This document shows, in pieces, positions 1 through 9,110 of a stretch of DNA of 64,000 nt (position 1 is the stretch's first letter; each line of letters begins with the position of its first letter). A program made the position numbers and the translations under genes. Source of the DNA: Seminavis robusta (taxonomy: Eukaryota; Bacillariophyta; Bacillariophyceae; Naviculales; Naviculaceae); the NCBI GenBank assembly GCA_903772945.1, contig CAICTM010000146.1, forward strand, positions 42,226-106,225, in the 5' to 3' direction. The notes under the pieces were generated by a model. It saw only the letters and a program-made list of their open reading frames with translations, did no database searches and was not told where the DNA came from.

Positions 1-1129
1 TCGGTTTTGTTTTTCTTTGGTTGGAGAGCTGCTCTCTGGATCTCTCTGGAGCTCTGGAGAGCTGGGACACCCTATCACTTATCACTGCAGTTCTAAAGGT
101 CATCCCATTTAAATCCTAAGTTCACCGAAAGTAGCATGACTGTTGATCGTTGAACGTTTAAAAACGTGAACCCAAGAAGAATAGTCTCTGCTCTTCAGCT
201 GCTCTTCACACTTCACAGCGTTCATTCGTAACGGTTGCCATTAAGTCTTGATGGCTGTGCCGGTACTAGTATGCTGTCCGCTTCGTTCTTGCCAGAAGAG
301 GTGGTAGGTGGTACGGTAGGTGGTACTAAGTAGCTGGCTGCCACTCTTCAGCGTTCAGCGGGCTCAAGAGAAACGACTACTATTAATAGTAGCAGCCAAC
401 CACTGGCTGTACAGTGGAATGCGACAAGTCACCAACGGGATCTTCTTTTGTTCAGAGACCAACCTTAGCACTTCATCCTTTCTGTCGAGGGAGTTGGCAA
501 CTCCAGTCTTGAAAGTCTCCTATTAGTAGCCAGTTACGTGCAGTTTATTGGTTTGCTGAGAGACTCTACTAGCAACTAATCCGCAGTACTTTTGCTCCAA
601 CTGGATACCGGTACAGAGAGGTGCGCTGATCTCCGGTTGTTAGCAAGGCAGCAAGCTTCAAGCAACTTTGCCAAAGCTACTAGCTGGCCAGCTGGAGCGG
701 GAGCTGAATTACTTAGCTGGCCTGTATCTTCTGAGGCATACTGTACCTTCATCCCGCATAATGCATAACATCATGAGACATTGCAGGCTGCGGCGCGGCT
801 CTGCTCTGGGGCACAGTACTTGTACATAGACTATGTACTGTACTGGCCTGTCGGTAGCCAGCCAGTGACCCTGTTTCCGTACCGGTAGCCCAGCGAGCCC
901 AGCATAGAAAATGACCCGGAATCCCGGCAGAACATCAATGTTTTTGACTTGGGAAGAGCCTGTTTACGAAATTTTCGGAGCTTCGGAGCTCGGTGGTTAG
1001 AAGAAGTGCAAGTGGTGCGTTCTTGGCTGAACGACATAAATCCCACCCATTGTATAATCATCATAAAACGAACTTCCCTTTTGGCAAACAGTTCTTAGAT
1101 TATTATTTTTTGAAGAGAAAAAGAGAACA
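1..1129. other. intergenic region
   Basis: No convincing gene was seen. The stretch holds short low-complexity runs (CTCTCTGGA near 30-60) and several ACCGGTA palindromes (near 263, 607 and 881). The AT-rich part just before 1130 is the likely promoter and 5' UTR of the hemerythrin-like gene. Confidence 0.6.
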
Positions 1130-2029
1130 ATGGTAGCCTCCGTTGTATCCACCGAGAGCACCAACTCAACGGCTTCCAAGTCGTCTTCCGGCGGCGGTGG
1201 TGCCCCCAAGCCAATGCCCATGGCAGTCATGAGGAATGCCCACGAGGTGATCCGTGGGGCCATGGATGATATTCAAGAGTCTATCGACAATGGTGACTTC
1301 GAAGCGGCCCGCGCCGCGTGGACCCAGTTCAATCGCTTTAGTGATTTGCACATGAAGATGGAAGAGGGACGGAAGGGGAGCAACGCCAAGGGTCTGTTTG
1401 CCATGGTGGATGAACATGCGGACAAGGCAGCTCGCAAAGCCGGTCTTCGTGACCATCACATGAACCTCTACGAGCTCGAGGAGGATGTGGTGGATATTTT
1501 TGACAAGGCGCCAGATATCGATCGCGCCAGGGAAGTGTACCCCATCTTTCGACAAGAAAACGAATCCCATTTGAAAGAGGAAGAAGATGTGCTGATGCCG
1601 GCCATTCAGAAAATGATCAAGAGCGGTGTCCCCGTCAAGAAGTACATTGAGACCGACATTATCCCTCTGCTCTTGGCGAAAGAAGGGGATATGGAATTCT
1701 TCATCAAGTTCAGCAATGAAGTCTTGATACGTCATGACAATGTAGACGGCAAACCTCGTGTACGCGTTTGGAACCATGCTCTTTGGTCGGTGGCAACTCC
1801 GGAACAATGGAAGGAATGGGATGCTTGGATCAAGGAGGTTCTGCCGGAGGGAAAATATGCTGAAGTTGACAATGCCATCCAGGCCTTTCGTAATGAGCAA
1901 AAGGCCAAGAAACAAGCCAAAAAGGACGCAGAAGCGGCAAAGGAAGTGCCTCCCATTGCGAATATTGACGTGGGAGGACGGAGCCGATCCAGAAGTCCCA
2001 AGCAGTTTTTCAAAAAAATCTTTTCTTAA
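1130..2029 (+). CDS. hemerythrin-like (HHE) domain protein
   Basis: A 299-residue intronless protein. A low-complexity Ser/Gly/Pro N-terminus (1-30) is followed by an all-helical region with the His/Glu spacing of hemerythrin-like cation-binding domains: H38, H74 with E78, H110, and H147 with E151. These would bind a di-iron centre. A basic, Lys-rich linker follows, ending in an SRSRSP tail. Family members sense or bind oxygen, nitric oxide or iron; the exact ligand here is unknown. No signal peptide is evident, so a cytosolic or nuclear location is inferred. The start lies in the context ACAATGG after an A-rich leader. The gene is convergent with the MscS gene. Confidence 0.8.
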   Translation: MVASVVSTESTNSTASKSSSGGGGAPKPMPMAVMRNAHEVIRGAMDDIQESIDNGDFEAARAAWTQFNRFSDLHMKMEEGRKGSNAKGLFAMVDEHADKAARKAGLRDHHMNLYELEEDVVDIFDKAPDIDRAREVYPIFRQENESHLKEEEDVLMPAIQKMIKSGVPVKKYIETDIIPLLLAKEGDMEFFIKFSNEVLIRHDNVDGKPRVRVWNHALWSVATPEQWKEWDAWIKEVLPEGKYAEVDNAIQAFRNEQKAKKQAKKDAEAAKEVPPIANIDVGGRSRSRSPKQFFKKIFS

Positions 2030-2693
2030 GGTACTGTACGGTGCGGTGGCTTGCCGTGTGGATCGGAGGGCTGGTGGTGGCTTCTTGGAAAAGAGCGCTC
2101 TTCTTCCTGCTTGTGGATATACCCTCTGCGTTGAATATACAAAAGACAATCTATATGGTACATATTGCTGATGAAACGGCCGAAAGCAAAGTCAATGGGC
2201 AACACGCTCTTAAAATTTAAGACAACAAAACATGTTTGGAAAGCTGCCAGTACATTGTAGGATGGGATCGATCATGTCAGCAAAGACCTGCGGCGGTACA
2301 AGCATCCAACCCCCACCGAGTCGAGTAGACCTGGGTCATTACTGATGCTGAAGTTAGTCTGCACAGGTTTTTCTCTAGGTGATGCTCACCACCAAGTCCG
2401 GATCCGAATATTGGTGGGTGCACCTGTTCAAAATAAGATTGGTCGGGCATACAGCTCACACTCCCGTAGATGCCATGGTTTACCCCTTCGGCTGCACCTG
2501 CTGGATTGCCTGAGCTGGAAATCCTGGTACAGCTGTAACGCCATTCTTGCTAGCAAACAGTCTTCTTTTCGTCGAAACGAAGCCACACTCGGCCGTTCCA
2601 ATGCAAGTTGCTTCCTTTTATAATTCAATCTACTTTATATTCTACGTGTGGCTAGCTCTCCATCCATTCGTTTCATTTGGTTTGGTTTGGTTT
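2030..2693. other. convergent intergenic region
   Basis: This is the shared 3' space of two convergent genes. Nothing coding was recognised. A short TTTGG tandem lies near 2676-2693. Confidence 0.5.
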
Positions 2694-3914
2694 CTAGTCT
2701 TGATTGACGTAGTTGATCGCTGGTATGGCAAACTTCATATCATTGTTGGCTACGGCACGAGCAATAGCTCGAAGAACCTCTTCTTTGTTGTCGCTATACT
2801 CTTGACTAGAGGGTTGTATTTGAAAGTGAACATTGACGACACACTGAATATGATCATCTTGGTAATTGGACATGACAGCCGCAAATGGCTTGCTCCCATC
2901 TGTGATGAGTTTGGGACAGCTTGCTTGTATTTCTTCTTTGATGTCTTGCAGTAGTTGTGGAACCTTTTCAATGTCCGTGTAATCAAACCGCAGGATTTGC
3001 TTGACCTGTGACTGTTTGGTGCGACTAATGTTGCTGACTCGTTGATTGATGATTTGACTGTTGGGGAGTTTGATGACAATGTTGTCGTATCCGGCAATCT
3101 CCGTCTCGACCAATCCAATTTTTCGAATGGTTCCTTCGGTACCATCACCGAGTCGAACATCGTCTCCTTCCTCGGCAAAGTCCCATGCCTGGAGAATCAC
3201 TCCACCCACAATTTGCTCGGCTAGATCCTTGCTGGCCAAGCTGAAAATGAGTGCACCAATCCCGCTGGCCGCAAAGACCGATTGGAATCCCATACCAATG
3301 TCCATTCCAAGTTCATCCAGAATATTCGCCACCGTCACGGTGATAATGACAAAATCAATCAACTGATCGTACAGCTTGACCCGCCCTAGTTTGTTTCCCG
3401 CCACTTTTTGAAAAAATAAGGTTCTCTTGACCACACCGAGCGCATAGGCCGCCCAGATGGTCACGGTCAACTTGGGTGTGACGGCCGCCAAATTTTCGGG
3501 AATCCACGACAACTGAAACGTCTGACCGAACCATGCCAACAAAATCAAGATTGCATAGACGCGGGCCGCATTGCTAATAGTGTTGGCAGCTCCATAGAGA
3601 AAGGTGGTCTCCACGTTGGCGTCTTCGTCCAATTGTGGCTTTGTGTGAAAGATTTTATCCACCAAGGGATCCGTGACAACACCCAACGTCCCTGCAATGG
3701 CCAATTCGGTCAATAGTTGCTGATCCGGTATTGGCGCTGCATGGCATGTTGTCATTAGCTTGTCATGATTTCTTGCGGTCTGTTTCCAAATGGAAGATGA
3801 AGTCGTTGCTGTTGGTGTTGGAAGGAACGCATTGGTTGGGTGGGGTATAGAGCACAATGCCGTTGCCAATAGCAGCAGATTTGGAAGACAGAGCCAAAGT
3901 GTGGTATAAAGCAT
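2694..3914 (-). CDS. MscS-family mechanosensitive channel, probably plastid-targeted
   Basis: A 406-residue protein. A hydrophobic signal peptide (1-29) ends at TNA|FLP, an ASAFAP-like site typical of diatom plastid preproteins. Hydrophobic helices follow at about 100-240. The MscS pore/beta core is clear: a Gly/Ala-rich pore-lining helix (FAASGIGALIFSLASKDLAE), then the beta domain with DDVRLGDGTEGTIRKIG and NSQIINQRVSN. The family releases ions during membrane tension; plant plastid homologues (MSL2/MSL3) control plastid osmotic balance and shape. The same role in the diatom plastid envelope is inferred. The gene is intronless and divergent from the small secreted-protein gene at 4443. Confidence 0.85.
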   Translation of the reverse strand: MLYTTLWLCLPNLLLLATALCSIPHPTNAFLPTPTATTSSSIWKQTARNHDKLMTTCHAAPIPDQQLLTELAIAGTLGVVTDPLVDKIFHTKPQLDEDANVETTFLYGAANTISNAARVYAILILLAWFGQTFQLSWIPENLAAVTPKLTVTIWAAYALGVVKRTLFFQKVAGNKLGRVKLYDQLIDFVIITVTVANILDELGMDIGMGFQSVFAASGIGALIFSLASKDLAEQIVGGVILQAWDFAEEGDDVRLGDGTEGTIRKIGLVETEIAGYDNIVIKLPNSQIINQRVSNISRTKQSQVKQILRFDYTDIEKVPQLLQDIKEEIQASCPKLITDGSKPFAAVMSNYQDDHIQCVVNVHFQIQPSSQEYSDNKEEVLRAIARAVANNDMKFAIPAINYVNQD

Positions 3915-4442
3915 GGTTTGGAATGCGTGTTATTATCAAACAGTAGCGCTGGGGTGTGGCTTGGCTTGGTTGTAGTATTCGAGCGAGAGGTTGGGTGGAG
4001 TGAGTCCAAAATGTAATTGAGGACAAAAGATCCGATTCTCATTCCGGATGACACGAAAGATCCACGACGTGGCAATTCAGACGCCAAATGGTCCACCGCG
4101 CGAAGAGTTTTCACATTTAACAATCGGCGAAACCGGACGTTGAGCAAGGTAATTAAGGTCTGACACCAAGCCATCTCACAAACTGAACAAGGTACGGAAC
4201 TTGCTTGTTACCGGTAGCTAAATACAGCAAGAGCAAGATGACGACAGCGACGGCGTTGAAACAAAGTATCCTAAAGCTAGCAGCATGTTGTTCTTACTAA
4301 ACCCAAGATCCTTCTACCATTTGGACTACAGGACGGATCCATGAATAATTACTCACACATTTGCGCTTGATCTGCTTTTCAGCAATTCTCAACAGATCCA
4401 AAAAGGAATACCAGAACCCCTCCCCTCGTCAATACATTCCCA
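3915..4442. promoter_or_regulatory. divergent promoter region
   Basis: A 528-bp spacer between two divergently transcribed starts, so it must hold both promoters. No specific element could be assigned. Confidence 0.4.
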
Positions 4443-4946
4443 ATGAAGTTGTTTCCAAACTTATCTCTAGTGTTCTTGGTGTCAATCTCAAGCTTCAATT
4501 TTGCCAGTTCCGAATTGGACTGCGCTGCCTTGGATGAATTGGAATCATGTTTTCTACCCAGAGATAACTTGACGGTTGCCACCGGACAGTTTATCTGCCG
4601 CGAACGGTGGAACGCTGCCTGGGGTGGCGTCTACGAACAGCCCCTCTGTGTTCCATCGGGCACTGGAAGAGACGACGATACCTGCAAGTGCTGTAATGGT
4701 GCTTGTCCGGTCCCTTGCTTTGAGTTGTGCTACATCGACCGGGACAGGAACGACCGAGGAGTCTTTGTCTACGATTGGTGGGTGTGGATCCCTCGTCGGC
4801 GTTGCGAAACCAAGGGCAAGTCATTGCAACTCAAGCAACAGAACCCAGCACGATGGTCCTGTATTCCTCCCGAGGGACTATTCGTCAACCTATTCAGCTT
4901 TAGGAATGACGATCACAGCGTTGCTCGATTCAATTGGTTCGATTGA
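4443..4946 (+). CDS. small secreted cysteine-rich protein
   Basis: A 167-residue protein with a clear N-terminal signal peptide (about 1-23, cleaved near ASS|ELDC). The mature part has about 12 cysteines, including a TCKCC cluster, CPVPCFELC and a late Cys pair around residues 118-139. This suggests a disulfide-stabilised extracellular protein. No family was recognised. The C-terminal 20 residues are less protein-like, so a short intron near the end cannot be excluded. The 3' side runs into a GATT microsatellite. Confidence 0.6.
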   Translation: MKLFPNLSLVFLVSISSFNFASSELDCAALDELESCFLPRDNLTVATGQFICRERWNAAWGGVYEQPLCVPSGTGRDDDTCKCCNGACPVPCFELCYIDRDRNDRGVFVYDWWVWIPRRRCETKGKSLQLKQQNPARWSCIPPEGLFVNLFSFRNDDHSVARFNWFD

Positions 4947-5520
4947 TTAGCCATGCTATCTGATTGATTGATTGATTGATTGATTGATGGTATTCATGGC
5001 AAACAATATTTGCTTCAGAGCTGTAAGAGGCGAGGCACGGGATTCTGGTGTAGAAAAGTTCATGGTACATTATCCAGTATGGGAGACAGACTTTAGAAAG
5101 CACGAGTTAAGAAATTATAGCTGTACGGTAGCACTGACCGCTTACTTGACTGGTTGCTTGCTTCTTGGGAACTGGCACCGGTACCATGCTAGACAAAGAG
5201 CAGCCAAACCTCTGGCATGTGCTTAGTTACTTAGTCGTTGTCACTAGCTAGCTAGCAACAATTACCGCCAACCTCCTTTGTCCCAAACCATAGCAACCGG
5301 TAGCCGCCATCCGTGTGTGACCCGTCCCTTCGAAAACTTCTTGCTTGTTGCCGCAAGTGGAATGCAGAATGTCTCCGCTATCTTTACGTTGTCTTCTAAA
5401 GATCAGTTGTACATGTACTAGATTATGAATATCTCTGATGATACGACGACACCACACACAAGCAATTCCACGAAACTTTGGTTCAATCCAGGGAAGTCCA
5501 GTCTTTTCGATGTGAATCGC
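4947..5520. other. convergent intergenic region with (GATT)n
   Basis: A (GATT)n microsatellite covers about 4961-4988. The rest contains ACCGGTA and CTAGCTAG palindromes (near 5177, 5247 and 5297). No gene is supported. Confidence 0.5.
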
Positions 5521-6909
5521 TCACTCAATCAGGCCAGGGCACTCACAGTGAACAGCAGGTTTGAAGTTGTTGGCTTTCACCAGATCTTCGTCCAATGTAA
5601 CGCAATCTTCACCACTATCGTACAATTCATAGAAAATGGAAAGCTCGAAACAAGACAAGTCCTGTCCCAACGGACCCTTCACAAGCTTGGAAGGAGCACC
5701 AACTCTGCTGCCCCCAGGGCATAGCTCGCAGTCCGTGTGCTCCATCTTGAGATCATTGCGCAGTATCCGTCTGCGACCGCCAAAATTGGTGTCAACTCCA
5801 GAAGGTGGAAGAATCAAGGTTGGTGTTGCAGTTGGTGTGCGAGTCTCAACGGGGGCGGCTGTAGGTGGATCAGTCTCCACTGGGGCGGCTGTAGGTGGAT
5901 CAGTCTCCACTGGGGCGGCTGTAGGTGCATCCGTTTCCACTGGGGCGGCTGTAGGTGCATCCGTTTCCACTGGGGCGGCTGACGGAGAAGCAGTTGGGGC
6001 AATCGTTGTGGGAAATCCAGTGGGTGCCGCCGAAGGGGTGCCTGTCGGAGGGGGTGTTAAACCACAACAACCTGCACTTCCTTCCACATTTTCACATGCT
6101 TGTGGGGTTAGTGCATGCATGGCCCAAAAATCCCATTCCGAACAAGTCAAACCGCCAACATTCAGATTGGGATTGGGAGGTGGCGCGCCTCCTGGACAAA
6201 CCCCTGGGCAGATTTCAGGGTCCGTGGCTCCAGGGCAATCACAGTAGCCATCAATAGCAATTCCATTAATGGTCCCATCCCAGGTACAGGCACCAGGAAG
6301 GTTGAGGCGAAGAAGTTCATCTACTCCTTGGCATGTAGTGATTGCTCCAGTTGGTTCTTTCACGATGTTGAGGGGAGAACCAGGCAACTCACAATTCGGG
6401 CATAAGCAACACTCCTCACTTCCCGGCGTAGGGCTCCCTGTGGGACTACTTGATGGCTGAGAATCTGAAACACTCGGACTGGATGATGGTGACGATGAGG
6501 GACTAGATGATGGGGGCCTCGAAGGCGCCCTTGAAGGCGATCTTGAAGGTGCATTGGTGGGGGACCTTGAAGGCGACGACGAAGGCGAACTCGATGGAGT
6601 CGACGAAGGTGATGCTGACGGCTTTGTGTCCGTTGGACTCATGGATGTGGATGGCATACTGGAAGGAACACCGGATTCCGAAGGCATGTCTGTTGGCAAT
6701 TCAGTGGTAATGTTGGTGGGAAAGAGTGTTCCGTTGGATGGATTCATGGTGTCAGGGAAATCCGTGATCTCGTCCGGGACCATTGTAAGGAGTACCTCGT
6801 CCAGGGCTTCCTCTGTATCCACCAGCTGTTCCGGCTGTTTAACCAATCTGTTGAAGTCATGGGCCGTCACTGCTTGAAGCACGGCAAAAGACAAGAAGAG
6901 AAATCTCAT
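5521..6909 (-). CDS. secreted Ser/Pro/Thr-repeat protein with two Cys-rich domains
   Basis: A 462-residue protein with a signal peptide (about 1-16). It then has an acidic segment, a long PSSSPS-type Ser/Pro linker (about 75-160), a Cys-rich domain opening ECCLCPNCELPG, a second Pro/Thr linker of five APTAAPVETD-like units, and a second Cys-rich domain (CELCPGG ... CECPG). The two Cys domains look like diverged copies of one module: both start with a C-x-x-C pair, carry a Cys around the middle and end in CxCPG. Pro/Ser linkers of this kind are common in diatom cell-wall and extracellular proteins and are likely O-glycosylated. No specific function is claimed. There is no intron. Confidence 0.7.
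   Translation of the reverse strand: MRFLFLSFAVLQAVTAHDFNRLVKQPEQLVDTEEALDEVLLTMVPDEITDFPDTMNPSNGTLFPTNITTELPTDMPSESGVPSSMPSTSMSPTDTKPSASPSSTPSSSPSSSPSRSPTNAPSRSPSRAPSRPPSSSPSSSPSSSPSVSDSQPSSSPTGSPTPGSEECCLCPNCELPGSPLNIVKEPTGAITTCQGVDELLRLNLPGACTWDGTINGIAIDGYCDCPGATDPEICPGVCPGGAPPPNPNLNVGGLTCSEWDFWAMHALTPQACENVEGSAGCCGLTPPPTGTPSAAPTGFPTTIAPTASPSAAPVETDAPTAAPVETDAPTAAPVETDPPTAAPVETDPPTAAPVETRTPTATPTLILPPSGVDTNFGGRRRILRNDLKMEHTDCELCPGGSRVGAPSKLVKGPLGQDLSCFELSIFYELYDSGEDCVTLDEDLVKANNFKPAVHCECPGLIE
5846..5985 (-). repeat. 30-bp coding tandem repeat
   Basis: About five 30-bp units encode the APTAAPVETD linker of the secreted protein. Units are nearly identical, alternating GGATCAGTCTCC and GCATCCGTTTCC variants on the + strand, which suggests recent expansion. 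Confidence 0.85.
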
Positions 6910-8279
6910 GGTTTCTTATTTCTATGAAGAGAAAGTAATTTCGGTATGGCTATCGCAAGCTCCTCTGGCTGGAGTTGTGATCCGAGCCGTGATTGCTTAT
7001 GCAGTGATACCGGTTATTGCAGCCTTCTTTGTCCTTGCTGAGACGGTAGAAGTATTTGGCGGGGGTGCGTGATCGTGTTTTTCGTCAACATCTCGTGGTC
7101 TTTGTCGGACAACAACATAATTGCGCGAAGCTCATGCTCTGACTACCGCTTGTACTAACCAATATTCCCTTTGTCACGCCAAAACCGATTGTTTCTTTTG
7201 GTCTGTTCGAAGAAACCCCAAAGTTGGTGGTTGCGGGAGTTGATGTGGAGGCTATCCGTTCCCGCGAAGTTCGGTTGCGCTCACGAAACACGGACCAATT
7301 TGGTTGGGATCGACAACTATCCAACTCAGCCTGCAACAGAGACATTTCTACCGGTAACTTTGGAAGGCAAGATTGCTTAGATGCAAGAAACCCAAGTTCT
7401 AGTCTAGCTAAGGTAGTACGTATTAATAGCTACTGGTCAGTAGCTAGTGTACTATACGGGTACTACGCACCGGCGCCACGAAGACATACATGAAGCACCC
7501 TTTATTAATAAGCTGCCTGGCTGGTCCGAGTACGGGAGCCTGTGCGAGATGAGCATTCTTTTCCCGGACGTGGCGAATACAACCAATGCTACAAAACAAC
7601 ATGTTGACTCAAAGACAGCTCAAGAGGAAGGGTATGAGAGCCCAGAAGGGTGCTGTGAAGCCCGTGGAAGCATACAATCCCAACGCAAGCAAACATTGCC
7701 GTGAATGGAATTCGAGAACTCAAACGGCTGTACCGCTGCAGCATGATTGCTACTAGCACTTTGGAAGTGATGTGGGACTTGTGCTTCGCATTCCTGTCAC
7801 TGGTTAGGAGGAGGAGTAACTGTGCCCTGAGCATCCATTCCCTTCATGGGGGTACTGCTGACATCTCATTTGTCAGTGAGTTTGGCTGGTATGATTGGTG
7901 CTGGTACCTGGGGCCTGAAGACAGCAACTATGACTGGAAACAGTTAGCTAGGTCGATATTGTGTTCAAAGCTTTGATGCTGGTGATGCTATGTGCAGCTA
8001 CATCCTGAGGGCCAAAGGTATCCTAGTACGGTAGTAAGCCGATCGTCTGTGTTTCCACTGTCTGAAGTTCAGAGAGGTAGAAGCATGTGTCCCCACTCCC
8101 AAAAGCACATTGGATTCCTCGAAGCAATTAACAACCAAAAGATGGTCGATGTCGTGGGTGTCCTCGAAGGACGGGAAAGATGCACACCCCATCGAACTTG
8201 CTGAGTATTCACAGAATGCCGGCTTGCTAGCTTTTGCCTAGCAAGAACCAATGCTACACAAACAGCATCAAAATCTTAA
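6910..8279. other. intergenic region
   Basis: About 1.4 kb upstream of the secreted repeat protein. Only short, non-homologous open frames are present. Nothing functional was recognised. Confidence 0.5.
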
Positions 8280-8832
8280 GGACAGCCAGCCGGAGGCTAG
8301 TGCCCTCAACTTGCATTTTTCTAAAAGCCAAGGAACGGAAGGGTTCTGGTTCGACCGCTACCGGTAGCCTTAACCTTGCAAGGGAAACAGCACCATATGT
8401 ATGCGACACTACCGGTAGCCTTAACCTTGCAAGGGAAACAGCACCATATGCACGCGACACACACACAACACTCACGTCACACACCTACACACACCTACAC
8501 ACACACACACACACACACGCACAAGAGGACAGCCAGCCGGAGGCTAGCTAGTGCCCTCAACTTGCATTTTTCTAAAGGCCAAGGAAGTGTTCGCTAGCCT
8601 TAACCTTGCAAGGTAAACGCACCTTATGTATCTGTTTGATCGCTAGCCTTAACCTTGCAAGGGAATCGCACCATAAGTATCTGTTTTGATCACTAGCCTT
8701 AACCTTGCAAAGAAACCTCACCATATGTATCTGGTTTGCTCGCTACCTTAACCTTGAAAGGGAAATGGACCATATGTACGCACACACACACACACACACA
8801 CACACCTACACACACACACACACACACAACAC
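8280..8832. repeat. clustered ~50-bp repeats with CA microsatellites
   Basis: Six degenerate ~50-bp units built on TAGCCTTAACCTTGCAAGGG ... CACCATATGTAT begin at about 8360, 8411, 8591, 8641, 8691 and 8741. A separate ~60-bp sequence beginning GACAGCCAGCCGGAGGCTAG occurs twice (8280 and 8527). CA-rich microsatellites lie at about 8457-8520 and 8780-8837. The cluster ends where the direct repeat bounding the retroelement begins. Confidence 0.85.
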
Positions 8833-8837
8833 ACACA

Positions 8838-8908
8838 CATCCAGCCCATCGAGGTATTGGATTTACGTTTAGTTTAGCTTGGTTTCGTCTATACCGTACC
8901 AGCTCCTA
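8838..8908 (+). repeat. left copy of retroelement-bounding direct repeat
   Basis: A 71-bp sequence starting CATCCAGCCCATCGAGG directly after a CA microsatellite. It matches 13110..13183 in the same orientation except for three inserted bases there. Both copies have the same CA tract on their left side. Confidence 0.9.
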
Positions 8909-9110
8909 AGATAATACGTATCTTCGCTCCGAGGCACGGATTCCGAGCGATTTTTCGAACATACCAAACAACAACCAACAACCAACAACCAACCAACCAC
9001 AACAACAACCAACCAACCAACAACCAACCAACCAACCAACCACCAACCAAACCAACCAAACCAACCAACCAACCAACCAACAAGCACCATACTATTACAT
9101 AATAGTAACC

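Noticed and set aside
1166-2149. 327-codon open frame antisense to the hemerythrin-like gene
   Set aside because: It has no recognisable domain, and the sense frame has clear family spacing of His and Glu. Shadow of codon bias.
5636-6247. 203-codon Gly/Val/Ser frame antisense to the secreted repeat protein
   Set aside because: It is produced by the 30-bp coding repeat on the other strand.
8360-8789. Possible CRISPR-like array of ~50-bp repeats
   Set aside because: Units are directly adjacent and degenerate, with no unique spacers, and the genome is eukaryotic.
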